From contig NC_077246.1 in the NCBI RefSeq assembly GCF_947179165.1, positions 72,978,421 to 73,042,420 of the forward strand: a DNA stretch of 64,000 bases. Direction: 5' to 3'. The translations under genes and the position numbers were made by a program. This DNA is from Solanum dulcamara (taxonomy: Eukaryota; Streptophyta; Magnoliopsida; Solanales; Solanaceae). Under the pieces are notes generated by a model that had not been told where the DNA came from, did not search any database, and saw nothing but the letters and a program-made list of their open reading frames with translations. Shown here piece after piece: positions 25,501 to 35,000 of this stretch (its first letter is position 1; every line of letters begins with the position of its first letter).

Positions 25501-27640
25501 TGGACTGCAGCTTATAGTTCAATCGTCAGTCAAGGTAAATACATCATATCTTCTGTATGTAAGCCAACAAAGAAATATTATAAAAATCCTTTTACTTCAG
25601 TATGAGAGACTAATGGTTAGCCATAATACAGGATCCTAGATATATCGAGTCGCGATTCCAGGCATTTCTCAAGACGTTGGAAACTCAGCTTCATGACATG
25701 TCAGATGATGAGTTTAAGGTCAATTATTGAACCTCCTTTTAAGATTTTCTTTTGGAATTGGTACCATTTTCAGGGTTCGAATCTCTGGAAGGCAAAAACA
25801 AAACTGGATAATTTCTTCTCACCTATTTGAGCCTTGGTAGGCAGAAAAACCAGTACTAGTCTAGTTGCACACAAGCTGAATTGGACACCACAATTATTGA
25901 AAGAATAACAATAATTCACAATGGCATCATTTTGACAACTCTCAGGAAAGTAATATTACCAGAAGTATCTACAAGAAAATGTATTCAGATAAACATCATA
26001 AAATACCCAGATTAAAGGTAAAGTTTGAGAGGGTAGGCAAACTCAACAAGAAAAACATTTGCTATGAGCACATTGGAAAGAACTACTTTTCATGAGGAAC
26101 ACAGTTTATACGAGGCAGCATAAATTGTGACACTTCAATCAGTAAAAATTAGAGGTGTGTTCAGTTTGAATACTGTTTGATATTGTCATTACATCTTCAT
26201 CACGATGTGCTCAGTAACCATGCAAGAGAAATTTATTTGGCCGACTGTTCTTGTACTTAACAAGCGTTTGCTGCTTTTGTTGGGAATACAATAAATGTGG
26301 TGTATCTGCTATCTTGATCTTCTGGTACTCACAAAACTGATAAGTCTATGTGGCTTCATACATCAGTTTCCTTAAATGCCTTTCTTCTATTAGCATCACT
26401 GAAATAATTAACGTTGTCAGTGACAAAGCAATTAAGTCAAAATCAATGGATTGTGCTGAATTAAATGTTAGGCTGATGTGAAGATTATTAATCATTGTCA
26501 CTTGTCTGCAATCTTGAATATTTTGCCTCATCTACTAAGATTTTGATCTTATCATATACTATGCAGAAAAAAGTCAATGCTCTTATTGATATTAAGCTCG
26601 AGAAGTTTAAAAACTTACCGGAGGAAACTAATTTTTTCTGGTGGGAAATTTCTGGTGGCACCCTCAGATTTGATAGAATTGAAAATGAGGTATGGGCTTT
26701 CTTTTATTCATATCAAGCTAGTTTTTATTTCCGCGAATTGAATTGATAGGTAAAAGGAGATTACTGTATGTCTTTCCTTCTCCCTTTCCGGGAGGGGAGG
26801 ATAGTTGGCTTGGGTGGTGGGTGTTTGGCACCTTTAGGTGAAACTAAAGTGATATAAAGAAGAAAGAACTCTTCCAAGTCTTTCTTATGAGATGTTGACT
26901 TGTTGATGGAATATAAAATTCTTGATTCTTCCTATCGACCTAAGCCATGGTAGGCAAAGGTGCTGGTGGATGGTCAAGGTGCACAAAAGTTAGCACGAGT
27001 GCCTCTATTATAAAAAAATATTCCTGATTTGTGAAATGCTGAATAAACCAGTAAAAGGTACTATGGCTCATTGTTCCCTGAAAGTTGATGATCTTCCTTT
27101 TTTTTTCCCTTGGCCTTTTTTAGTTTCTGGGAGTTCAGAATGTCCTGTTTGGCAGGCTTTATTTAAGCTGAGGGTCTATAGGAAACAGCCTCTCTATATC
27201 TACAAGGTAGGGGTAAGGTCTGCATACATTCTACCCTTCTCAGACCCCACTTGTGGGATTACACTGGGTATGTTGTTGTTGTTGTTGTTGGGAGTTCATA
27301 AGATAGGAGAATTGCCTCATTGACTTGATTTCTTTCTGAAACAAGCATTTTAACCTTGACATATGTAGTATCAGATATGACGGGATATTGCTTATTAACA
27401 TTCATGAATCAGGTTGCTGCACTGAAGCAGATAACCAAAACGGACCTGATCGATTTCTTTAATGAATATGTGAACGTTGGCGCTCCTAAAAGAAAGTCAT
27501 TAAGCTTGCAAGTCTTTGGAAGTTCACATTCTTCTGAATTCAAGTCAGAGAAAGTCGATCCAGTTGAACCAAATGTTGTCCAGATTGAAGATATATACTG
27601 TTTCAGGAGATCTCGTCCTCTCCACCATTCATTTAAGTGA
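1569..27640 (+). CDS. Insulin-degrading-enzyme-like zinc metallopeptidase (M16 family)
   Basis: Exons: 1569-1697, 1820-1895, 2777-2844, 10472-10563, 10639-10712, 10823-10866, 11456-11507, 12377-12499, 12585-12697, 13484-13646, 14082-14174, 14346-14431, 14715-14801, 20806-20909, 21838-21940, 22056-22151, 22229-22418, 22592-22653, 22943-23047, 24150-24351, 24435-24643, 25241-25365, 25483-25534, 25632-25718, 26567-26689, 27413-27640. They sum to 2886 nt, 961 residues, in frame throughout, close to the roughly 970 of plant homologues. The inverted zinc motif HFLEH lies at residues 66-70 (split by intron 2), and the third ligand is Glu147, the usual 77 residues after the second His. The C-terminal half has the M16C signature around SVEQLGYI. 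M16 enzymes degrade small unfolded peptides; plant homologues are reported as peroxisomal. The product ends in SFK, which is not a standard PTS1 signal, so a peroxisomal location is uncertain. Intron 17 starts with GC at 22419. Introns 3 (7.6 kb) and 13 (6.0 kb) carry most of the mobile DNA. Confidence 0.93.
1978..2092 (-). mobile_element. SINE fragment (tRNA-derived, Solanaceae type)
   Basis: On the minus strand this reads as the 3' part of a nightshade tRNA-derived SINE. It has an 'aacactaggtgatta' block (also present at 27870), then a 'tacctgtgttggtgggaagt' type stretch, and ends with 'acgagcttgcgc'. The copy at 44845-45045 has related blocks. It sits in intron 2 of the IDE-like gene and directly abuts a second SINE on the plus strand. 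Confidence 0.5.
2093..2265 (+). mobile_element. Au-type SINE in intron 2 of the IDE-like gene
   Basis: The tRNA-like head has an A-box-like 'gcgtagttggtaaagtt' stretch and a degenerate B box at 'ggtcatgattcaag'. The body has the typical 'ctcttgcagaaatgcaggg' and 'cccttgtggtccggccc' blocks. It ends at 'agtgcaccgggctcccttt'. It looks nearly full length for this family but has lost the 'gcatagcggg' block near its end. The family name is from recognition. Confidence 0.7.
2345..2466 (+). mobile_element. RTE/TS-type retroposon 3' tail with (TTG)n end
   Basis: It shows the conserved tail used by both RTE LINEs and TS SINEs in this window: 'gctgaggtatatcggaaac', 'ggtaggggtaaggt', 'cagaccccacctgtg', then 'gggtatattgttgttt'. 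No reverse transcriptase lies 5' of it, so it is either a truncated LINE copy or the 3' half of a SINE. Confidence 0.65.
3150..3610. mobile_element. Solo LTR with 5-bp target duplication
   Basis: This 461-bp segment begins TGTTGAATAG and ends TTCTCAACA. It is flanked by the identical 5-bp direct repeat GAATG at 3145-3149 and 3611-3615. No internal retroelement sequence is present, so I read it as the product of recombination between two LTRs. A 'taaaaatag' TATA-like box lies near 3368. It lies in intron 3 of the IDE-like gene. The family is not known. Confidence 0.85.
4027..4650. mobile_element. Non-autonomous hAT-type element
   Basis: The left end CAGTGTTTTGGAAG and the right end, read in reverse as CAGTGTTGTGAAAGGCG, form imperfect terminal inverted repeats. 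The flanks ttcctata (4019-4026) and ttccaata (4651-4658) are an 8-bp target duplication with one mismatch, as expected for hAT transposases. The 624-bp interior has A-rich sequence and GC-richer subterminal blocks, with no transposase ORF. Confidence 0.75.
4912..5629. mobile_element. Foldback Mutator-type miniature element
   Basis: The two arms are long inverted repeats of roughly 200-250 bases, beginning gagttaatagttataagccc on the left and gagttaatagttaaaagccc on the right read in reverse. A perfect 9-bp duplication, tttatgata, flanks it at 4903-4911 and 5630-5638, as made by Mutator-family transposases. There is no ORF. A G11-12 run sits in the right arm near 5510, and a 36-bp tandem duplication ('ttagtaaaaatttaattttc') lies in the left centre. 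Confidence 0.85.
5640..6726 (+). pseudogene. RTE-type LINE, 5'-truncated and broken copy
   Basis: Conceptual translation follows the 3' part of the intact-looking relative at 7145-9008. It has an 'LIDET' stretch after the catalytic box, then '[11 protein letters not shown]', 'MREAMLR' and a '(K/R)KVWR' region. The catalytic FADD box is changed to TND here. Several stops break it. The 3' end at 6607-6726 is the shared tail ending in ttgttgttg. It starts within a few bases of the Mutator-type element. Confidence 0.8.
6727..7130. other. Intronic AT-rich stretch, nothing recognised
   Basis: Between the two RTE LINE copies in intron 3 of the IDE-like gene. A short repeat, 'ttaaataattgttggagt', occurs twice (about 6920 and 6998). 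I see no gene. Confidence 0.4.
7145..9008 (-). mobile_element. RTE-type LINE, 5'-truncated insertion with 14-bp target duplication
   Basis: On the minus strand, from 9008 downwards, the translation gives RTE reverse-transcriptase blocks: [29 protein letters not shown], the catalytic FADD box (about 8225-8240), FKYLGS, and a C-terminal stretch with [10 protein letters not shown]. The shared 3' tail ends in (TTG)n at 7145-7160. The 14-bp repeat atgtacatacgtat flanks it exactly at 7131-7144 and 9009-9022. In-frame stops (near 7950, 8438 and 8700) and a 33-bp tandem duplication near 8485-8550 show that it is dead. It lacks the endonuclease half. Confidence 0.92.
9023..10471. other. Remainder of intron 3, possible old miniature element
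   Basis: No coding sequence. The segment at about 9900-10140 ('atagacacctcaattgagg', 'tattagatacccaccg') resembles the foldback miniature elements of nightshades and the one at 60173-60496 in wording, but I could not define its ends. The rest is T-rich intron sequence up to the branch region before exon 4. Confidence 0.35.
15343..15524 (-). repeat. Left (3') LTR, 182 bp
   Basis: Starts TGTGAG and ends TAACA, next to the purine tract. It pairs with 16936-17117. A pentanucleotide-like ttcctattc stutter occupies its last third. Confidence 0.9.
15601..16155 (+). pseudogene. Hsp70/Hsc70 gene fragment captured inside an LTR element
   Basis: The translation matches the cytosolic Hsp70 segment from the end of the ATPase domain into the substrate domain: [14 protein letters not shown] start, [67 protein letters not shown]. 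One base is missing near 15668, breaking the frame before the conserved RFEEL. After KKEQVF about 70 residues of the family are skipped in frame, resuming at KITITNDKG. An 11-bp direct duplication near 16075-16096 then shifts the frame. No introns, start or normal end. It is antisense to the host element. It cannot make a chaperone. Confidence 0.9.
16430..16815. repeat. Diverged tandem repeats, about 50-60-bp unit, in the element leader
   Basis: Successive units carry 'aagatggcacggtgctac', 'acaaatagatatga' and 'gaaagtagtca' blocks. I count about six or seven, the left ones reading 'gtcggaatgatgg(c/a)acgaccc'. They lie between the Hsp70 fragment and the primer site, so in the element's transcript they form the 5' leader. 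Confidence 0.75.
16936..17117 (-). repeat. Right (5') LTR, 182 bp
   Basis: The same length as the left LTR and about 93-94 percent identical by eye. The primer-binding site lies immediately inside it at 16921-16935. Confidence 0.9.
17449..17686. repeat. Tandem duplication of about 118 bp
   Basis: Two adjacent copies start at 'cacctagcagaataagcttc' (17446) and 'catctagcagaatatgcttc' (17564). Both run through 'tcttgtactccttatgatcg' to 'tccaatttaccact'. Intronic, no coding sense seen. Confidence 0.8.
17688..17872 (+). mobile_element. TS-type SINE
   Basis: The tRNA-like head includes a good B box, 'agttcgaatccc', at about 17721-17732. The body follows the shared tail ('tatcggaaacaatttctct', 'taggggtaaggtctac', 'cacttgtgggattacactgg') and ends in (TTG)n. 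The TS name is from recognition of the tobacco family. Confidence 0.75.
17994..19984 (+). mobile_element. Deleted Ty1/copia retrotransposon (gag-protease only)
   Basis: The LTRs are 17994-18285 (tgttagaatt...accaaca) and 19691-19984 (first base changed to g). A 5-bp duplication, ATTTT, flanks the element (17989-17993, 19985-19989). A degenerate tRNA-Met primer site, 'attgatatctagagcc', lies at 18286-18301. The inside codes only for gag and the start of protease. Integrase, reverse transcriptase and RNase H are absent and the sequence runs straight into the 3' LTR. The LTRs look closely similar by eye. It lies 0.9 kb from the Hsp70-carrying element in intron 13 of the IDE-like gene. Confidence 0.92.
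18359..19696 (+). pseudogene. Copia gag-protease polyprotein remnant
   Basis: It starts at [14 protein letters not shown], the usual copia gag opening, followed by the UBN2-type gag domain. A zinc knuckle, [14 protein letters not shown] (CX2CX4HX4C), lies at about 19029-19072. The protease active site DSGC (19254-19265) is in [12 protein letters not shown]. Stops at 18662-18664 and 19370-19372 split the frame into three. The last piece (to 19696) carries the SLLSVGQL protease-region motif, then loses similarity where the pol deletion begins. Not functional as read. Confidence 0.88.
20385..20580 (-). pseudogene. L1-type LINE reverse-transcriptase fragment
   Basis: On the minus strand the piece [19 protein letters not shown] followed by [10 protein letters not shown] matches the plant L1 RT block with SGLxINxxKSE and TYLGLPLGA. 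It is about 65 codons long with no poly(A) or clear ends. It lies in intron 13 of the IDE-like gene, just upstream of exon 14. Confidence 0.7.
24758..24850 (-). mobile_element. RTE/TS-type 3' tail, minus strand
   Basis: On the minus strand it reads 'ggtaaaggtagggacaaggt' through 'cccacctgtgggattacatt' to a ttgttattgtt end. It lies in intron 21 of the IDE-like gene. Partial copy. Confidence 0.65.
27168..27293 (+). mobile_element. RTE/TS-type 3' tail, plus strand
   Basis: It starts 'gctgagggtctataggaaac', carries 'aggtaggggtaaggtctgc' and 'cacttgtgggattacactgg' and ends in six TTG units. It lies 120 bp upstream of the last exon of the IDE-like gene, in sense orientation. Confidence 0.7.
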
Positions 27641-28749
27641 GACTTGGTCCATTTGAAAGCTCATGATGTTGATCATCAGTGAAGTTTACAATACAGGAAA
27701 ATACAAACCAAGAGATGGAGATTTTTAGTTGAACACTGTATTCTGAAGTGACTTGTTCACAATAGACATAGCTATTACTCTTTGTACAGTGCAAATATGA
27801 ACTGTTAAAAAGGAAATGAAACAAACTCTTATTGCTTCAGAGACCGGGGTTCAAATCCCCAACGAAGAAAAACACTAGGTGATTTCTTCTGTTGTTAAAA
27901 AGGAAATGAAATGAACTCTTCTTTTTCTCTATAAGTTTGTGTTGGTGGCTTTTGATTGCTTGCAAACTTCATTGTGATCTGCATTGACTACTACAGCTTT
28001 TCCTGGAAAAGGAAATTCCATATTAGTTTATTTCTTTGTTTATGCAAGCAATCACTCTTGCCTCATTTTATCTGGGATGAACATGCAACGGGTTTAGGGA
28101 GATGCATTATAGCAGATTGGAGATATTTTGAATATAAGAGTCATATTATTCTGTCTTTGCCTTCTTTTCAAATCTTGTGGGTTTAGTAAAATGCTATAAA
28201 GCCTAAGCTGAAAGTGAAGGTTTTGTTCGAATCCTGGGCATGGAGAAAATCAAGTTGGAAGCCAATGAAGGGCACCTGACATTGGGTGGAAACCAAAAAA
28301 ATAAAAAAATAAAAAAGGTTTCTTGTGGGTTGAAGATTATTTATCACTTAGCCAATGCTTATTTAGAGCTTAGAAGAAGTGATGATATATTTTGCTCTCC
28401 TAGTGTTCATGTTACATCATGAGTGTGTCAATCCATGAACATTGTTGAGTTTTCACATGGGTTCGGGGATTGGAAATTGATTTCTTTATATCATTTTGGA
28501 CAATTCTTGTTAAATGAACTAGTTTTAGAGTTGAGTTACGCATAAGATTTATTTTTTACATGCTATCAGAATCGGATTGATCTCAATTTTACTTGATTCG
28601 GGTCCCTATCGAGGAGATGTTAAGTTTCCAATATGACATGGGTGTTTCTTTTCAATCATTTGATTTCACCAGCTAGGAGGTCATAACTATCGTCCAGCTC
28701 TTTAGGTAAGAATTACGAAGAGAAGGAAATGCTCTATTGGGTAGGAAAA
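27641..28749. other. 3' flank of the IDE-like gene with SINE remnants
   Basis: The 3' untranslated region should begin at 27641. At 27838-27895 a B-box-bearing piece, 'ggggttcaaatcccc', followed by 'aaaacactaggtgatttctt' is part of a tRNA-derived SINE. At 28195-28312 another piece has 'gttcgaatcctgggcatgg' and 'gggtggaaaccaaaaaa'. A similar 'catcgggtgggaaaccaaaa' occurs at 56545. I see no gene. Confidence 0.5.
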
Positions 28750-28754
28750 ATCAA

Positions 28755-29005
28755 GTTGGATAAGTATGTTCAAACAAAGCTGATCACACATATTTTAAAA
28801 AAATTATAGATTAATAAACATGAAAAAAAAATGAGATAATTCTAAATTCTTGTTGTGACGGAAACTTCAAAAAAGTGGCGACCGCCTTTCTAAAAATATG
28901 AGTATTGTTTAATAGATCATCACCAATAAATCCAACAAATTTGAGCTCAAAAAGAGTCGATCACACATATTCCAAAAAATTCATGGACTAGTCAACTAAT
29001 TTTTC
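28755..29005 (-). repeat. Diverged satellite monomers, reverse orientation, left edge
   Basis: About one and a half monomers of the reverse-oriented, diverged satellite type seen at 36745-39120: 'caaacaaagctgatcacaca', 'aaaatgagataattctaaat', then 'gagtcgatcacacatattcc' and 'aaaaattcatggactag'. At about 29000 the orientation flips into the main array. Confidence 0.7.
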
Positions 29006-32000
29006 TTGATGAAATGATTTTCGATCACTTTTTTATCAAAACTTTTACATGACCCTCCGTAATGAACTGATGGAACAGTATATGGCCTAACCATGATCCA
29101 CGCCATTTGTTAGTATTTAGGAGTCACTCAACAGGATTTAGACGAATTTCTCAGTTTTTCGTGTGTGTTAGTCAATAAATATTTTGGTGAGCTAGCTTCC
29201 GATCAATTTTTTTCGAAATCCTTATAGGACCCTCAATAAGTACCCATGGGATCAGTATGTGTAGCCTCGACACAATCCACGACGCATTCATAGCATTCAG
29301 GACTCACAACCATAATTAGACAGTTTTCTCATTTTTCATGAGTGTTGGCCAATGAATATTTTGGTGAACTGGCTTCCGATCAAATTTTTTTCGAAACCCT
29401 TTTGGGACCCTCCTTAAGTACTCGGGAGATTAATACGTGTAGCCTCAACACAATGCACGAAGCATTTATGTCATTTAGGGGCCGCACAAAAGAAATTAGG
29501 CGATTTTCTTATTTTTCGTGTGTGTTAGCGAATATTTTGGTGAATTGACTTCCGATCAATTTTTTTTCGGAACCCTTATAGGACCCTCTTTAAGTCCTGT
29601 GGTATCAGTATGGGTAATCTCGACACGATCCACGATGTATTCATAGCATTTAGGGGCCGCACATACGAGATTAGGCGATTTTCTCATTTTTTTACATGTG
29701 TTAGCACATGAATATTTTGGTGAACTGGCTTCTGATCAATTTTTTCTGAAACCTTTATGGGGCCTTCCTTAAGTACCCGGAGAATCAGTATGTGTAGCTT
29801 CGGCGCAATCATAGCATTGAAGGGTCACACAAGTGGAATTAGGCAATTTTCTCACTTTTTGTGTGTTTTAGCCCATGAATATTTTGGTGAAATGGCTTCC
29901 GGTCAAAAAAATTTCGAAACCCTTATGGAACTCTCCGTAAGTATTTGGGGATCAGTACGTGTAGCCTCGCCACGATCCACGGTGTATTCATTGCATTTAA
30001 GGGTCACACATTCAGAATTAGATAATTTTTTTATTTTTCGTGTGTTAGCCTAAAAATATTTTGGTGAACTAAATTTCGGTCAAAAAAAAAATTCAAAACG
30101 CTTATAGGACCCTCCGTAAGTACCCGAGGAATTGGTATGTGTATCATTGACACGATCCACGGTGCACTCATAGCATTTAGGGGCCGTACAAGCGGGATAA
30201 GGCGATTTTCTCATTTTTCATATGTGTTAGCCCATTAATATTTTGGTGAACTGGCTTCTGATAAAAAATCTCTCCGAAATTTCTCTAGGGATCAGTACAT
30301 GTAGCATTGGGAGGATCTACATTGTATTCATAGCCTTTAGGGATCGCACAAGCATAATTAGATGATTTGCTCATTGTTTCGTGTATGTTAACCCATTAAT
30401 ATTTTGGTGAACTGACTTTCGGTCAATTTTTTTTGAAACCCTATGAATCCTCCGTAAGTATGCAGGGGATCAGTACATGTAGCCTGGCAAGATCCACGAC
30501 ACATTCATATCATTTAGGGTCGCACAAGCAGAATTAGACGATTTTCTTATTTTTTGTGGGTATTAGCCCATTAATATTTTGGTGAACTAGCTTTCGATAA
30601 AAAAAATCAAAAATCTTATAGGACCCAGTATAAATACCCGAGGGATCAGTACATGTAGCCTAAATGCATTCATAGCATTTAGGGGCCGCACAAGAGGAAT
30701 TAGATGATTTTTTTCATTTTTCGTTTGTGTTAGTCCATTAATATTTTGGTGAATTGGCTTTCGATTAATTTTTTTTTGAAACTCTTATGGGAACCTTCGT
30801 AAGTACATGGGGGATTAGTACGTGTATCCTCGGCATGATTCACAGTGCAATAACAAAATTAAGGGGTCACAGAAGCAGAATTAGACGATTTTCACATTAT
30901 TCGTGTATTAGATCCTGGATATTTTGGTGAATTGACTTCCGATTAAAAAAATTGAAATCCTTATGGGAACCCCTGTAAGTAATTGGGGGATCAGTACGTG
31001 TAGCCTCGTCACAATTCACGGTACATTCATAGCATATAGGGGTCGCACAAGGGGAATTAGGCGATTTTTTCACTTTTCATGTAAGTTAGATCATGCATAT
31101 TTTGGTGAACTGACTTCCGATCAATTCTTTTGAAACCCTTGTAAGATCCTCCGTAAGTATTCAGGGGATCAGTACGTGTATCCTAGATACAATCCATGGT
31201 GCATTCATAGCATTAGGGGTCACACAAGTGGAATTAGGCGATTTTCTCAATTTTCTTGTTTGTTAGCCTATGAATATTTTGGTGAACTGTTTTCTGTTCA
31301 AAAAAAATTTGAAACTATTTTGGGACCCTCCGTAAATACCCGAGAGATCAGTATGTGTAACATCGGCATGATCCACAATGCATTCATAGCAATTAGGGGC
31401 CGTACAAGCAGAATTAAGCAATTTTTTTAATTTTTCGTGTCTTAGCCCATTAATATTTTGGTAAACAGACTTTCGATCAATTTTTTTCGAAACCCTTATG
31501 GTATTATCCGTAAGTACTCAGAGGATCAGTACGTGTAGCCTTGGTACGATCCACGATACATTCATAGCCTTTAGGGGTCGCATAAGCAGAATTAGACGAA
31601 TTTTTCATTTTTCGTGTATGTTAGCCCGTGAATATTTTGATAAATTGGCATTTGGTTAAAAGAATTTTGAAACCCTTATGGAACCCTCCGTAAGTACATG
31701 AGAGATAAGTACGTGTAGCGTCGGAACAATCTACGGCATATTAATAGCATTTAGGGGCCGCATAAACGGAATTAGTCTATTTTCTCATTTTTAGTGTGTG
31801 TTAGCCTATGAATATTTTGGTGAACTAGCTTCCGGTTAATTTTTTCTCGAAACCCTGATAGGAACCTCCATAAATACTCAGAGTATCAGTACGTGTATCC
31901 TCAATACGATACACGACGCATTCATAGCATTAGTCGCCGCACAAGTGGAATTAGATCATTTTCTCATTTCTATTGTGTGTTAGCTCATCAATATTTTGGT

Positions 32001-35000
32001 GAACTGACTTTCGGTCAACCTTTTATCGAAACACTTATAGAACCCTCCATAAGTACCCGTGAGATTACTATGTGAAGCCTCAACACGATCTATGGCACAT
32101 TCATAGCATTTAGGGACCGCACAAGTGTAATTAGACGATTTTTCTCATTTTTCGTGTGTCTTAGCCATGAATATTTTGGTGAATTGATTTTAAGTCAATT
32201 TTTTTCTAAAATATTTATGGTACCCTCCATAACTACCTGGGGGATCAATATGTGTAGACTCGGCATGATTCACGATGCATTAATAACATTTAGGAGCCGC
32301 ACAAGCGGATTTAGGTGATTTTCCATTTTTGGTTTGTGTTAGTATATTAATATTTTGGTAAACTAGCTTCCGGTCAATTTTTTTTTAAACCCTTATGGGA
32401 CCCAACGTAAGTATCTTGAAGAATAGTACGTGTAGCCTTGACACGATCCATGGTTCATTCATAGCATTAAGGGTCGCACAAATGAAATTAAGCGATTTTC
32501 TCATTTTTTTTGTGTATTAGCCCATGAATATTTTAGTGAATTGACTTATATTCAAAAAATTATTGCATACCTTTTGGGACCCTCCATAAGTAACCGAGGG
32601 ATCAATACATGTTTCCTCAACGCTATTTACGGCGCAGTCATAGCATTTAGGGTCGCACAAGCGGAATTAGGCAATTTTTCTATTTTTTCGTGTCTTAGCC
32701 CATTAATATTTTGGTAAACAGACTTTCAGATAAAAAAAATTCGAAACCTAATGGAATCATCCGTAAGTACCTAGAGGATCAGCACATGTAGCCTCGGTAT
32801 GATCCACGATGCATTCATAGCCCTTAGGGGTCACACAAGCAGAATTAAGGGAATTTCTCATTTTTTTTGTATGTTAACCCATGAATATTTTGGTGAATTG
32901 GTATTCGGTTAAATTTTTTTTAAATCCTTATGGAACCCTCCTCAAGTACATGAGATAAGTACATGTAGCCTCGGAATCATCCATGGCATATTCATGGCAT
33001 TTAGGGGTTGTACAAGCAGAATTAGTTTATTTTCTTACTTTTAGTATGTGTTAGCCTATGAATATTGTGATGAACTGGCTTTCGATTAATTTTTTCTCGA
33101 AACCCTTATAGGACCCTCCATAAATACTCGGGGTATCAGCACGTGTAGCCTCAATACGATACACGATGCATTCATAGCATTAGGGGCTGCATAAGCGGAA
33201 TTAGATGATTCTTTTTTTATGTGTGTTAACCCATAAATATTTTGGTGAACTAACTTTTAGTCAATTTTTTTAAAACCCTTATACGACCCACCGTAAGTAC
33301 CGGGGGATCAAAACTTGTAGCCCCAGCACAATCCACACCGCATTCATAGCATTTAGGAGCCGCACAAGTTGAATTAGGCGATTTTCTCATTTTTCGTGTG
33401 TATTAACCCATTAATATTTTGGTGAACTGACTTTCAGTTAATTATTTTCCAAAACCCTATGGGATCCCCCCATAAGTAACCGGGGGATCAACACATGTAG
33501 CCGCGACATGATTCACGGCGCATTGATAGCATTTAGGGGCCGCACAAACGAAATTAGGTGATTTTCTCATTTTTCATTTGTGTTAGTCCATTAATATTTT
33601 GGTGAACTGACTTCCTATCAATTTTTTTCTGAAACTATTATCGGACCCACCTTAAGTACCTTGGAGAACATTACGTGTAGCCTCGGCATAATTCATGGTG
33701 CATTTATATCATTTTATGATCGTACCAGCGGAATTAGGTGATTTTCTCAATTTTGGGGGGGTGTATTAGTCCATTAATATTCTAGTGAACTAACTTCCGG
33801 TAAATATTTTTCCAAAACCCTTATGCTACACTCTGTAAGTACCTGGAAAATCAGTACATGTAGCCTCGCAATGATCCACGATGCATTCGTAGCATTTAGG
33901 CACCACATAAGCAGAATTAAGCGATTTATCATTTTTCATGTGTGTTAGCCCATGAATATTTTTGTGAACTGGTTTTTGGTCGATTTTTTTTCGAAACTCT
34001 TAAAATACCTTCCGTATATACCTGAGGGATCAGTACGTGTTGCCTTGACACGATCCATGGCGCATTCTTACTATTAGGGGCCGCACAAGCGAAATTAGAT
34101 AATTTTCTCATTTTTCGTGTGTGTTAGCCAATGAATAATTAAATGAACTGGCTTACAGTTAATTTTTTCATGAAACCCTTATGGGACCCCGTAAGTTGGG
34201 CTGGGCATATTCCGATTCAAACTAAAAAATCGACCGAACCAATTTTTTTTATTTTGGTTTCGGTTTTTCAATTAAATCAATCGATTTTGATTTTAAATTT
34301 TCTCATTTTTCGTGTGTGCTAACCATGAATATTTTGGTGAGCTAATTTTCAGTCAATATTTATTTGAAACTCTTATGAGACCCTTCGTAAGTATCCGGGA
34401 TATCAGTATGTATAGGCTCGGCACGATCCATGGCATATTCATAGCATTTAGGGGCTGCATAAGTGGAATTATGTGAATCTCTATTTTTTCATGTGTGTTA
34501 GCCCATTAATATTTTGGTTAACTGGCTTTCAGTTATTTTTTTTCATATTCCTTATATGACCCTCCATAAGTATCTGGGGGATCAGTATGTATAGCCTCAG
34601 CGCGATCCACGGGGCATTCATAGCATTTAGGGGTCGCAAAAGCGGAAGTAGGCGATTTTATTATTTTTTGTGTATGTTAGCCTATGAATATTTTGATGAA
34701 CTGCTTCTAGTTAAATTATTTTCGAAACTCTATAAGTACCTGGGGGATTAATACGTGTAGCCTCGGCACGATTCATGGCATATTCATAGCATTTAAGAGC
34801 CGCACAATCGGAATTAGGCTATTTTCTCATTTTTCGTGTATGTTAGCTCATTAAAATTTTGGTGAACCGACTCCCGGATAATTTTTTTCAAAGTCCTAAT
34901 GGGACCCTCCGCAAGTACCCGGAGATTAATATGTGTAGCCTTGGCACAATTCACGATGAATTCATAGTATTTAGGGGTTGCACAAGCGAAATTAGACGAT

